DNA from: Pseudomonas sp. NKUCC02_KPG
GTDB taxonomy: Bacteria; Pseudomonadota; Gammaproteobacteria; Pseudomonadales; Pseudomonadaceae
Direction of reading: 5' to 3'
DNA: 64,000 nucleotides
NCBI RefSeq assembly: GCF_019345465.1
Contig: NZ_JAHKRC010000006.1
Location: 1-64,000, forward strand
This document shows, piece after piece, positions 37,598 to 45,982 of the stretch (positions are counted from its first letter, which is position 1; the number at the start of each line of letters is the position of its first letter). The position numbers and the translations under genes were made by a program. The notes beneath the pieces were generated by a model that did not search any database, was not told the DNA's origin, and worked only from the letters and a program-made list of their open reading frames with translations.

Positions 37598-38993
37598 CGA
37601 GCTTTTAGCCGAGAATATTCAGACTTATCTGGAGCGTAAAAACTTCGAAGTGACGATCTGCCATTCGGCTGAAGAGGCGCTGGAAAAAATGACGGCCTTC
37701 ACCCCGGACGTGGTGTTGACCGACAACTCGCTGCCGGGCATGAGTGGACATGACCTGATCCAGAAGCTGCGCGACAGCGCGCCGGATGTGAAAGTGATCA
37801 TGATGACCGGTTACGGTAACGTCGAGGATGCGGTCATTGCGATGAAGGAGGGCGCCTTCCATTACGTGACCAAGCCAGTGGCCCTGGCCGAGCTCAAGCT
37901 GTTGTTGGACAAGGCCATGGCGACGGACCGCATGGAGCGCACTCTGTCGTTTTACCAGGACCGCGAGGCGCAAAAATCCGGGGTCCAGGCGTTGATCGGC
38001 GAGTCGGCGCCCATGCAGTATCTCAAGGGCACCATTACCCAGTTACTCGACGCCGAGCGCCGCATGGCCAACACCGACCTGCCGCCGGTACTGGTGGAAG
38101 GTGAGACGGGCACAGGCAAGGAGTTGGTGGCGCGGGCGCTGCATTTCGACGGGCCGCGCAGCAAAGGCCCGTTCATTGAATTCAACTGTGCGTCGATTCC
38201 GTCCAACCTGGTGGAGTCCGAGCTGTTTGGTCATGAGAAAGGTGCCTTTACCGATGCAAAGGACCGTCGAGTGGGGCTGGTAGAAGCGGCCGATGGCGGT
38301 ACGCTTTTTCTCGACGAAGTAGGCGAAATGGACCTGCTGCTGCAAGCCAAGCTGCTCAAGTTGCTGGAAGACCGGACCATCCGCCGTGTGGGCTCGGTCA
38401 AGGAGCGCAAGGTCGACCTGCGGGTGATCAGCGCCACCAATTGCAACCTGGAACAGATGGTCCAACAGGGTAAATTCCGTCGCGACCTGTTCTTTCGGCT
38501 GCGCATCATTTCCATCAAGGTGCCGCGACTGTACAGCCGAGGTCAGGACATTCTGTTGCTGGCGCGGCACTTCCTCGCCAGTCACGGCAAGCGCTACGGC
38601 AAGCCGCTGCTGCATTTCAGCCACCAGGCCGAAGAACTGCTGCTCAGTTACAGCTGGCCGGGCAATGTGCGTGAACTGCGCAACATGCTTGAGCAAACGG
38701 TGTTGCTGGCCCAGAGCGACACCATTGCTGCGAATCAACTGAACGTGTGCCTGAGCCTGGTGGATGAGCCGCCGATGCAACACGAGGTGCAGCATCAGGA
38801 ACCACGCCCGGTGTACAACGGTATGGAGTCGATGAACCTGCCCGAAGTAGAGCGGGACATGGTGCGCAAGATGCTGGACAAGACCGACTGGAACGTCACC
38901 AAGTCGGCCCGTCTGCTGGGGCTGAGCCGGGACATGTTGCGCTACCGGATAGAAAAGCTTGGCCTGGAACGCCCGGACAAACGCCAGTGGTGA
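37566..38993 (+). CDS. mnxR: MnxR, NtrC-type sigma-54 response regulator
   Basis: 475 aa. Receiver domain (1-120) with D10/D11 and phospho-acceptor D53 (VVLTDNSLPGMSG); AAA+ domain (about 150-385) with Walker A GETGTGKE, Walker B GGTLFLDEVGEMD, and arginine region FRRDLFFRL; C-terminal Fis-type HTH (KSARLLGLSRDMLRYRIEKLGL). The sigma-54 contact loop reads GAFTDA instead of GAFTGA. It is the likely activator of the sigma-54 promoters at 1921, 2755, 14621, 30339 and 32141. It overlaps mnxS2, so kinase and regulator are made together. Confidence 0.9.
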   Translation: MEHSILLVEDDELLAENIQTYLERKNFEVTICHSAEEALEKMTAFTPDVVLTDNSLPGMSGHDLIQKLRDSAPDVKVIMMTGYGNVEDAVIAMKEGAFHYVTKPVALAELKLLLDKAMATDRMERTLSFYQDREAQKSGVQALIGESAPMQYLKGTITQLLDAERRMANTDLPPVLVEGETGTGKELVARALHFDGPRSKGPFIEFNCASIPSNLVESELFGHEKGAFTDAKDRRVGLVEAADGGTLFLDEVGEMDLLLQAKLLKLLEDRTIRRVGSVKERKVDLRVISATNCNLEQMVQQGKFRRDLFFRLRIISIKVPRLYSRGQDILLLARHFLASHGKRYGKPLLHFSHQAEELLLSYSWPGNVRELRNMLEQTVLLAQSDTIAANQLNVCLSLVDEPPMQHEVQHQEPRPVYNGMESMNLPEVERDMVRKMLDKTDWNVTKSARLLGLSRDMLRYRIEKLGLERPDKRQW

Positions 38994-39077
38994 GTGCAAA
39001 GCCGGGCAATACTATCTGTGGCAGCTGACTTGCCTGCGATGCGGGTGCTGCGGTCTGCCAGGCACATCGCGGTGATG

Positions 39078-39105
39078 CCATAGCGAGCAAGCCCGCTCCC
39101 ACAGA
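39078..39105. repeat. REP core between mnxR and glcG
   Basis: TAGCGAGCAAGCCCGCTCCC is the standard Pseudomonas REP core. The 151-nt gap between the convergent mnxR and glcG genes shows no clear Rho-independent terminator, so this REP may serve as the boundary. Confidence 0.6.
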
Positions 39106-39144
39106 GGCGCTGTTTGTTTGGGTGATCGCTGAGTCGAGGCCGGG

Positions 39145-39546
39145 TCACTTCAGGCATTGCGCGCCGGCCCTGGCCACTTGCGCATCATGTTCGGCCTTGA
39201 CCCCGGACACACCGACGGCACCTATCACGTGTCCATCGACGATGATCGGCACGCCACCTTCCAGGGAGGTCAGCAGAGGTGCTGACAGGAAGGCGTGGCG
39301 TCCGCCGTTGACCATTTCCTCATACCCCTTTGACTCGCGCCGACCCAGCGCCGAGGTTCGGGCTTTTTCGGTGGCAATGTAGGCGCTTATGGGCGCACAG
39401 CCGTCGAGGCGCTCAAGGGCCAGCGGATGACCGCCGTCGTCGACAATGGCGATGGTGACGGCCCAATTGTTGTTCTGAGCTTCGCTACGGGCCACGGCAA
39501 GGATTTTGCTGACTTCTTTTTGGCTCAGTACGGCTTTGGTTTGCAT
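39145..39546 (-). CDS. glcG: GlcG/HbpS-like protein
   Basis: 133 aa from the ATG at 39546 (AGGAGAG site), overlapping glcF by 22 nt. The GlcG/HbpS fold is marked by ARSEAQNNNWAVTIAIVDDGGHPLALERLDG, TSALGRRES, and GGVPIIVDGHVIGAVGVSG. HbpS relatives bind haem; the role in glycolate operons is unclear. Last gene of glcDEFG. Confidence 0.88.
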   Translation of the reverse strand: MQTKAVLSQKEVSKILAVARSEAQNNNWAVTIAIVDDGGHPLALERLDGCAPISAYIATEKARTSALGRRESKGYEEMVNGGRHAFLSAPLLTSLEGGVPIIVDGHVIGAVGVSGVKAEHDAQVARAGAQCLK

Positions 39547-40778
39547 GGAGGCTCTCCTGGTTGGGGCAGTGCGGCTTCGAGCAGTTCGATCCAGTGACGG
39601 ACCGGGGTTCTGCCTGCACTGTCGAGATGGGACTGACAACCGATATTGGCCGTCACAATAATGTCGGGGTGTCCGCTTTCCAGGGCATTGAGTTTGTTGT
39701 CGCGCAGTTGCCGGGACAGTTCAGGCTGGGTCAGCGAATAAGTGCCCGCCGAGCCGCAGCACAGGTGGCTGTCGGGAACCGCCGTCAGGTTGAATCCAAG
39801 GCCGGTCAGAAGGGTTTCAACCGCGCCGGTCAGCTTCTGCGCGTGCTGCAAGGTGCAAGGGCAGTGGAACGCCAGACGTTGATCGCTGTGGATGCCGAGC
39901 TGTTCCAGAGGCTCGCCGCGCAGTACTTCAACCAGGTCCCTGGCCAGTGCGCTGACCCTGGCCGCCTTGCGGGCATAAGCCGGATCGCGGCTGAGCAGGT
40001 GGCCATAGTCCTTGATAAAAGCGCCACAACCGCTGGCGGTTTGCACAATGGCCTCGGCACCGTCTTCAATGCCGGGCCACCATGCATCGATGTTGCGGCG
40101 AGCGCGATCCAGCCCCGCCGACTGGGCGTCCAGATGATAGTCCACGGCTCCGCAGCAACCGGCTTCCCGGGCGGGCATGACACTGATCCCCAGCCTGTCC
40201 AGGACCCTGGCGGCGGCAGCGTTGGTGTTGGGTGACAGGCTGGGTTGCACGCAGCCTTCGAGCATCAGCACGTGTCGGGCATGGCGACTGGTCGGTCGGG
40301 GTTTTGCAGCGGGCACATGGCGGGGCACCTTAGCTTGCAGGGGGGCAGGCAGCCAGGGGCGCAGGACCTGACCGCTGCTGACCAGCTTTCTGAACAGGTC
40401 CGTACTCGGGACAACACTGCGCAGGCCTTCACGCAACAAGCGCTGGCCAAGCGGCCGTGGCACTTGAGCGTCGACCACGGCCCGGCCGATATCCAGCAGG
40501 TTGTGGTAATCGACGCCGGAAGGGCAGGTGGTTTCACAATTGCGGCACGACAGGCAGCGGTCCAGATGCTGCTGGGTCTTTTCGGTCGCCTGGTGGCCTT
40601 CGAGCACTTGCTTGATCAGGTAAATACGTCCCCTCGGCCCGTCCAGTTCATCGCCGAGCAACTGGTAGGTCGGGCAGGTGGCGTTACAGAAACCACAGTG
40701 CACACAACTGCGCAGGATGCTTTCGGCCTCCAGGGCACGGGGCAGCTGGCGGGCTTTTTCGCTCAGGGTGGTCTGCAT
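39525..40778 (-). CDS. glcF: glycolate oxidase iron-sulfur subunit GlcF
   Basis: 417 aa. Two 4Fe-4S clusters: CVHCGFCNATCPTYQLL and CLSCRNCETTCPSGV, then two CCG domains (AGCCGAVDYHL and CCGSAGTYSL). GlcF passes electrons from GlcD/GlcE to the quinone pool at the inner membrane. It begins 3 nt after the glcE stop. Confidence 0.95.
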   Translation of the reverse strand: MQTTLSEKARQLPRALEAESILRSCVHCGFCNATCPTYQLLGDELDGPRGRIYLIKQVLEGHQATEKTQQHLDRCLSCRNCETTCPSGVDYHNLLDIGRAVVDAQVPRPLGQRLLREGLRSVVPSTDLFRKLVSSGQVLRPWLPAPLQAKVPRHVPAAKPRPTSRHARHVLMLEGCVQPSLSPNTNAAAARVLDRLGISVMPAREAGCCGAVDYHLDAQSAGLDRARRNIDAWWPGIEDGAEAIVQTASGCGAFIKDYGHLLSRDPAYARKAARVSALARDLVEVLRGEPLEQLGIHSDQRLAFHCPCTLQHAQKLTGAVETLLTGLGFNLTAVPDSHLCCGSAGTYSLTQPELSRQLRDNKLNALESGHPDIIVTANIGCQSHLDSAGRTPVRHWIELLEAALPQPGEPPCKPKPY

Positions 40779-40781
40779 GGT

Positions 40782-41843
40782 TCAACACTCCGCGTACAGG
40801 CGACCGGGGTTGAAGATGCCCCGTGGATCGAGTTGTTGTTTCAGCGTGCGGTGGTAGCGCATCAGTACAGCGGGCAGGGGCTGGAACGGGCTGTCGACAA
40901 GGCCGTGCCGGTAGCAGGTCGCATGCCCGCCGACTGCTGTCACTGCATGGCGAATGAGCGTTGGATCGGCATCGGACTTGAGCCAGCGTTGTGCGCCGCC
41001 CCAATCGATCAGTTGACTGCCGGGCAGGACCAGATTCGGGGTGTTGTTGGGCAAGGACAGTCGCCAGAGGGGCTGGGTTTCATCGAAGAAACTCAGTTGG
41101 TGTTCGTTGAGATCGGTCCAGTACGAAGCGTCCAGCCATTCGCCCCCCAGCCGTTCATGGGCCGCCGCCACCGAGCCTTCACCCCCTTCAAGCCTCACGT
41201 GCAGGCGCTGGCCGTCATGGCATGCCGCACTGATCGGCAGCGGTTGCTGGCCCCACTGCGCTAGGCGCAGCAGGGCGCCAGCAGCATCCAGTTCCAGGCT
41301 GATACTCAGGCATTGTCGCGGTTTGGGCAGTACCTTGAGCGACACTTCGGTCACAACCCCCAGGGTGCCGTAGCTGCCAGCCATCAAGCGCGACAGGTCG
41401 TAGCCGGCGACGTTTTTCATCACTTCGCCACCAAAGCGCAAGTGTTTACCGTGCCCGGTGATGACCCGTGTACCGAGTACGTAGTCCCTGACCGAACCCG
41501 ACCAGGGCCTGCGGGGGCCCGATAACCCGCTGGCAATCATGCCGCCTACCGTGGCGTCACCGAAGGCGGGGGGCTCGCAGGGCAGCATTTGTCGGGATTG
41601 ATCCAGAACGTGGGCCAACTCCGACAGGGGGGTGCCACAGCGGGCCGTGATCACCAGCTCGGTCGGGTCATAGCTGACGATGCCCCGGTGGGATCTTGTG
41701 TCGAGCACTTCGCCCGCTACCGGGCGACCCAGGAACATCTTGCTGTTGGAGCCCTGAATACGGAGCGGGGTCGCGTATTGGAGAGCCTGCTCGACCTGTT
41801 CCAGCAGGCGGTGACTGTCATCCCTGTCGTGTTCACTGCGCAT
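40782..41843 (-). CDS. glcE: glycolate oxidase FAD-binding subunit GlcE
   Basis: 353 aa. FAD_binding_4 features: FLGRPVAGEVLDTRSHRGIVSYDPTELVITARCGTPLSEL, GDATVGGMIASGLSGPRRPW, and GEVMKNVAGYDLSRL. Start and glcD stop share one base (TGATG), giving tight coupling. Confidence 0.95.
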   Translation of the reverse strand: MRSEHDRDDSHRLLEQVEQALQYATPLRIQGSNSKMFLGRPVAGEVLDTRSHRGIVSYDPTELVITARCGTPLSELAHVLDQSRQMLPCEPPAFGDATVGGMIASGLSGPRRPWSGSVRDYVLGTRVITGHGKHLRFGGEVMKNVAGYDLSRLMAGSYGTLGVVTEVSLKVLPKPRQCLSISLELDAAGALLRLAQWGQQPLPISAACHDGQRLHVRLEGGEGSVAAAHERLGGEWLDASYWTDLNEHQLSFFDETQPLWRLSLPNNTPNLVLPGSQLIDWGGAQRWLKSDADPTLIRHAVTAVGGHATCYRHGLVDSPFQPLPAVLMRYHRTLKQQLDPRGIFNPGRLYAEC

Positions 41844-43342
41844 CAGAAACGCTCCAGTTCAGGGAAAGGCAACTGCCCCATATGAACATGCATGGCGCCA
41901 AACTCGGCGCAGCGATGCAGGGTCGGAATATTTTTTCCGGGGTTGAGCAGGCCACCGGGATCGAAGGCCGCCTTGACCGCGCGGAACAGGGTCAGCTCAT
42001 CACTGTTGAACTGCGCGCACATCTGATTGATTTTTTCGCGACCCACACCGTGCTCGCCAGTAATGCTGCCGCCGACCTTCACGCACAATTCAAGGATCTT
42101 GCCACCCAGGGCTTCGGCGCGATCGAGCTCCCCCGGCTGATTGGCATCGAACAAAATCAACGGGTGCATATTGCCGTCACCGGCGTGAAACACGTTGGCT
42201 ACCCGCAGGTCGTACTCGACCGACAACGCGGCAATGGCTTGCAGCACGCCCGGCAGCTCACGGCGCGGGATGGTGCCGTCCATGCAGTAGTAATCGGGTG
42301 AGAGGCGACCCACGGCCGGGAAGGCGTTTTTGCGCCCGGCCCAGAAACGCACCCGTTCCGCTTCGTCTTTTGCCTGGCGCACTTCGGTGGCACCGGCCTG
42401 CTCCAGCACAAGGCGTACGCGGTTGCAGTCGTCATGTACATCGGCTTCAACGCCATCGAGTTCGCACAGCAAAATGGCTTCGGCGTCGACGGGGTAGCCT
42501 GCCTGGATGAAGTCTTCGGCGGCGCGGATGGCCAGGTTGTCCATCATCTCCAGGCCGCCGGGGATGATACCTGCACCAATGATGTCGCCCACGGCCCGAC
42601 CCGCTTTCTCCACCGAATCGAATGCTGCCAGCAGTACTTTGGCGGTCTGGGGCTTGGGCAGCAGTTTGACCGTGACCTCGGTGATGACGCCGAGCATGCC
42701 TTCGGAGCCGGTAAACAGCGCCAGCAGGTCGAAGCCTGGGGAGTCGAGCGCGTCCGAACCCAGGGTCAGGGGGTCACCTTCTACGGTAAGAATGTCGACC
42801 TTGAGCAGGTTGTGTACGGTCAAACCGTACTTGAGACAATGCACGCCACCGGCGTTTTCCGCGACGTTGCCGCCGATTGAACAGGCGATTTGTGAGGAGG
42901 GATCGGGGGCGTAGTACAGGCCAAACGGTGCTGCCGCCTGGGAAATCGCCAGGTTGCGTACACCCGGCTGCACCCGTGCAGTGCGGGCCGCAGCGTCGAT
43001 GTGCAGGATCTTGTTGAAACGGGCCATCACCAGCAGCACGCCTTTTTCCAGCGGCAGTGCGCCCCCGGACAAACCGGTGCCGGCCCCGCGTGCGACGACC
43101 GGGACACGTAATTCGTGGCAGATCTGCAATACGCCCTGCACCTCGTCGAGGTGACGAGGCAGTACCACCAGCAGGGGCGTGGTGCGGTAGGCGGACAGTC
43201 CGTCGCACTCGTAGGGCTTGAGTTCTTCACGCTGATGCAGGACTTCAAGGTCCGGCAAACGTGCCTGCAAGGTGTGCAGCAGCAGGGCTAAATCGACGTC
43301 GGGCAGGATGCCATCGACGCGTTCATCGTAAAGGATGTTCAT
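41843..43342 (-). CDS. glcD: glycolate oxidase catalytic subunit GlcD
   Basis: 499 aa. FAD-dependent 2-hydroxyacid dehydrogenase that oxidises glycolate to glyoxylate. FAD-binding blocks VVARGAGTGLSGGALP and GGNVAENAGGVHCLKYGLT; C-terminal FAD-oxidase domain with FHAGDGNMHPLILFD and GGSITGEHGVGREK. First gene of the operon; no GntR-type glcC regulator is within reach, so it is elsewhere or absent. Confidence 0.96.
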   Translation of the reverse strand: MNILYDERVDGILPDVDLALLLHTLQARLPDLEVLHQREELKPYECDGLSAYRTTPLLVVLPRHLDEVQGVLQICHELRVPVVARGAGTGLSGGALPLEKGVLLVMARFNKILHIDAAARTARVQPGVRNLAISQAAAPFGLYYAPDPSSQIACSIGGNVAENAGGVHCLKYGLTVHNLLKVDILTVEGDPLTLGSDALDSPGFDLLALFTGSEGMLGVITEVTVKLLPKPQTAKVLLAAFDSVEKAGRAVGDIIGAGIIPGGLEMMDNLAIRAAEDFIQAGYPVDAEAILLCELDGVEADVHDDCNRVRLVLEQAGATEVRQAKDEAERVRFWAGRKNAFPAVGRLSPDYYCMDGTIPRRELPGVLQAIAALSVEYDLRVANVFHAGDGNMHPLILFDANQPGELDRAEALGGKILELCVKVGGSITGEHGVGREKINQMCAQFNSDELTLFRAVKAAFDPGGLLNPGKNIPTLHRCAEFGAMHVHMGQLPFPELERF

Positions 43343-43536
43343 GGCGGCTCACGACACTCGATTGTTTTTATTAGAGGTCTGTATCCGGATGCAGCGGTCC
43401 ATCATTGGACTCGGGCGCGCTCCTGTCCATGTATTGTTTGGCGGGTGGAAACGATTTTGTAAAGGTTGCGATGGCGCAAGCAAGCCCGTCGCAGGGCAAC
43501 GTGCAGGTCTGTGGGGTGAGGGTAGTGGCTGTCCGG
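43343..43536. other. glc promoter region, no gene seen
   Basis: 194 nt upstream of glcD. It should hold the glc promoter; no clear -35/-10 pair or operator could be assigned. A plus-strand frame crossing it (from 43335) lacks a ribosome site and family features. Confidence 0.4.
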
Positions 43537-43704
43537 TCAGCGCCGGATGCGGTTTTTTTGCCAGCTCAGATCGCTGTGAAACGTTCCCGTATCACCGCGC
43601 ATCACGTAGAGGGAGGCCCTGTAGGCCGATGACAATCGGGAACATTGCAGACCGCGAATCTTGCTGTATGCCCACATCCAGCCGTGGGTTGTCCTGGTGC
43701 TCAT
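43537..43704 (-). CDS. conserved 55-residue small protein, copy A
   Basis: 55 aa, read directly from the minus strand. ATG at 43704 with AGGA 6-7 nt upstream, ending TGA at 43537-43539. It aligns without a gap with copy B (45027-45194): shared HGWMWAY, LSSAYRA, RGDTGTF, QK and a terminal Arg-Arg, roughly 60 percent identity by eye. Mostly basic and aromatic, no signal peptide or membrane helix. Conservation of both length and reading frame between two copies 1.3 kb apart argues that it is a real gene. Function unknown. Confidence 0.65.
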   Translation of the reverse strand: MSTRTTHGWMWAYSKIRGLQCSRLSSAYRASLYVMRGDTGTFHSDLSWQKNRIRR

Positions 43705-43928
43705 CCTTCATCCTGCTTGTTCATCACCTGACCCCTGAGATCTGCATAATCAATGACTTGAGCCTGTTTGGACCGGCTCTGGCCCAGTAGTTCCCCAGCT
43801 CATTTATGGCAGTAGGTCAGGAGGGGCTGTCGGGTGGTGTGAAGGCAGAGCAAGGCGGGATGATCTGGCCACTTTACCGCCTGTTGGCGGCAAGTGGGCC
43901 GGAGCATCTCTGGAGCAGGCAGTGACGC
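43705..43928. other. intergenic region, nothing recognised
   Basis: 224 nt between copy A of the small gene and the 111-residue protein gene. No terminator, promoter or small gene could be supported. Confidence 0.4.
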
Positions 43929-44264
43929 CTAGAGCAGTTGGTCAATCAGGACCGCATTGGTGTAGATCAGGCTACCGTCGCTCGATTGATGCCCGACCAA
44001 ATGGAACTGACCACGGTCAAGGTGCAAATAGACGCGCATCTGGCAGTCCGACAACGGGCCATAGCCTTGAGGCAGGGTCAGATCCAGTGTGCTCATGTCG
44101 ACGTCGACCATGACTTCAGGCTCCTGGGTTTTCTGCAGGCGTTCCTCTGCTTGTTCCATGCGTCGATGGAGGGGACCGTCGACGTAGAAATGGATCTCGC
44201 CGACGGGGATGGGACTTTCGCCGGGACTGTTTTTGTACCAGCCTTCAATCGTCAGGGCACTCAT
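43929..44264 (-). CDS. unknown 111-residue protein
   Basis: 111 aa from the ATG at 44264, with GGAGG 7 nt upstream; upstream residues in the same frame are discarded for lack of a start site. No signal peptide. It contains GEIHFYVDGPLHRRMEQAEERLQK, an acidic VMVDVDMSTLDLTLPQGYGPLSDCQMRVYLHLD, and ends IYTNAVLIDQLL. The pattern suggests a small soluble alpha/beta protein. I do not recognise the family and context gives no hint. Confidence 0.6.
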   Translation of the reverse strand: MSALTIEGWYKNSPGESPIPVGEIHFYVDGPLHRRMEQAEERLQKTQEPEVMVDVDMSTLDLTLPQGYGPLSDCQMRVYLHLDRGQFHLVGHQSSDGSLIYTNAVLIDQLL

Positions 44265-44434
44265 GACAACACCTCCACTGTGGATGGCTGATTCTTGGCA
44301 GCGCTTGGCGCGCTGCTTGCCATAACGTGTCTGACCTTCACGCTCAGGCCGGGTTCTTCTTTTATGACCAGCGGTGAAAGCTGATACCTGTACGAGCGGG
44401 TCGTGACCCACTTCAATGCAGGGCTAGGCGGGTG

Positions 44435-44755
44435 TCAGGTCGCAGGGCAGGCAGGCAGGCACAGCACAAATGTCAGGAATGCCAGGGACAACCAAGCCAC
44501 GGGCAGGCCTCCTGGCATCTTGTAGCGGGATTGCGCATGCAGGTCGGGCCGTGTTTTGCGATAAGCAATATAGGACGCCAGGATGGCCGACACCGTCGAC
44601 ACGATTGTAAAGTCGGTCATGACTGCAGGGATGATGAACAGCAGCAGTACGCCCACCAGCATCAGGAATGTGGTGAAGGCCAGGCTGGTGAGAGGAACAC
44701 TGTTTTTCGAGAGCCGCTTGAAGATGCGGGGCGCATTACCCAGGTCGTCCAGGCC
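44435..44755 (-). pseudogene. 3' remnant of an amino acid permease
   Basis: The reading frame encodes GNAPRIFKRLSKNSVPL, LMLVGVLLLFIIPAVMTDFTIVSTVSAIL, and ASYIAYRKTRPDLHAQSRYKMPGG, the C-terminal part of a GabP/ProY/CycA-type transporter. Only about 100 of some 460 residues remain. A stretch of about ten residues appears missing inside the last-but-one helix (SAIL joined to ASYIAYRK), and the 5' side is joined to a piece of a different gene. It cannot form a transporter. Confidence 0.75.
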
Positions 44756-44984
44756 GATTCTTGATGTTATTCGGGGAAGGTACCAGGTGGATTTCTTCAC
44801 CGAGGGCATACTTGCGGGCCTGGTCATGTAAATAACGAAGCGAAGAAAAATCTTCAAGGGCAAAGCCTGCAGAGTCGAACACCGTGACTTGGGTATCGCT
44901 TTCGCGTCCTGGTCCGTTGTCCCGAACAATGCGGAAATATTCGATGACCGGAAAATCAGGTGCCAGTTGCTGAATGTCACAGCC
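44736..44984 (-). pseudogene. 3' remnant of an ornithine cyclodeaminase
   Basis: In another minus-strand frame from about 44984, the translation contains CDIQQLAPDFPVIEYFRIVRD, GPGRESDTQVTVFDSAGFAL, and EDFSSLRYLHDQARKYALG, typical of the C-terminal end of ornithine cyclodeaminase/mu-crystallin enzymes. A stop lies in frame just upstream (TAG near 44991-44993) and the frame ends at 44736-44738 after running into permease sequence. About 70 of some 350 residues remain. Together with the permease piece it records the deletion of an amino acid catabolism operon. Confidence 0.75.
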
Positions 44985-45026
44985 GTGTGGCTATTGCGGG
45001 GCAGGCCACGAAGTAACACCGGGCAG

Positions 45027-45194
45027 TTACCGGCGGAGACGGATTTTCTGATAAGTGCGGTTGTTATAAAAAGTGCCTGTGTCGCCTCGAAGTGCATACA
45101 GCGTTGCTCTGTAGGCAGAGGACAGCGGCGGGCACAACAGGCTGCGCATCTTGCGATATGCCCACATCCAGCCATGTCCGGGTACGTTGGTCAT
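45027..45194 (-). CDS. conserved 55-residue small protein, copy B
   Basis: 55 aa. ATG at 45194 with GAGG 8 nt upstream, TAA at 45027-45029. Same length and layout as copy A: HGWMWAY, LSSAYRA, LRGDTGTF, QK, terminal RR. It lies directly upstream of the ornithine cyclodeaminase remnant. No known motif. Confidence 0.65.
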   Translation of the reverse strand: MTNVPGHGWMWAYRKMRSLLCPPLSSAYRATLYALRGDTGTFYNNRTYQKIRLRR

Positions 45195-45982
45195 ATAGCT
45201 GCCTCAATGGGATGGGATTCGCCTGATACATAATGCGTCAGTTGGCAGGAATGAGGGGTGTTTGCAGAGTCCATAAGCCCGTCCATGGTTGTAGTTGCAT
45301 TGGCGTTGTTTTTTAGACGGGTAAAACAGTGTTCATTACGGGGTGGTCTACTAATAAGGATGTTAATTAATGTCTTGTTTTGTTCGGCACCAGGAAGCGT
45401 GGCGTGCTCTTCGAGTTAATGGTTTTCAGAAAGGTCGGTGTGCAGTGCCGGACAAGAAGCCGGGTTGATGATAATACTAAACTTGCTGATCTGTAACCTG
45501 CTTGACGGTTATCTATTATTTTATGTGTTTGAATTGACGGGTTGTTGGCGCCATTCAAATGTCTTATTGATGTCCCGTGGCCGGATTTTGTTTTATATGG
45601 CTTTTCTTTTGTTTTATTTTTTTATAGATTAGCCGTTATGGCACACATGTTTTGTGTGGACTCCTGGCCGGTTAAGGACTGATTGAACAGCTTTTGCGGG
45701 GTGTTGGGACCCTTGTTAACAATAAAAGCACAGTGGGCAGCCGCTTTTGTGGCTAAATGTCAGGCCATCCTGCAGGGCAGGTTGCTCGATGCTGACGGCG
45801 ATCATTATTTTTCGTCAGGCTACTTGGGGCAGGTGGGTGAAGCGCTGGTTTACCGTGACATACAGTAAATCCAACTTCACGTCTCAGTGACTAAAGTCGA
45901 ACTAAGTCAATCAGGGGTATCGGTTAAGTTTATTTAGTTATCCCTCGCTTTGCAGAGTGTTCACGCGTCACACAAGGAAGGA
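45195..45982. other. AT-rich region without a supported gene
   Basis: 788 nt. The part from about 45360 to 45680 is clearly AT-richer than the rest of the window, with T-runs and A/T-ending codons in all frames. Short frames (for example 45438-45632 and 45683-45868 on the plus strand) have no family features or convincing ribosome sites. The composition suggests acquired DNA, and a MvaT-type silencer gene lies close by. Confidence 0.5.

Noticed and set aside
43335..43790. 151-codon plus-strand frame after glcD
   Set aside because: No ribosome site or family features; it is antisense to the conserved 55-codon gene.
45438..45868. Two short plus-strand frames in the AT-rich region
   Set aside because: No recognisable domains, weak starts; hydrophobic composition follows from T-rich DNA.
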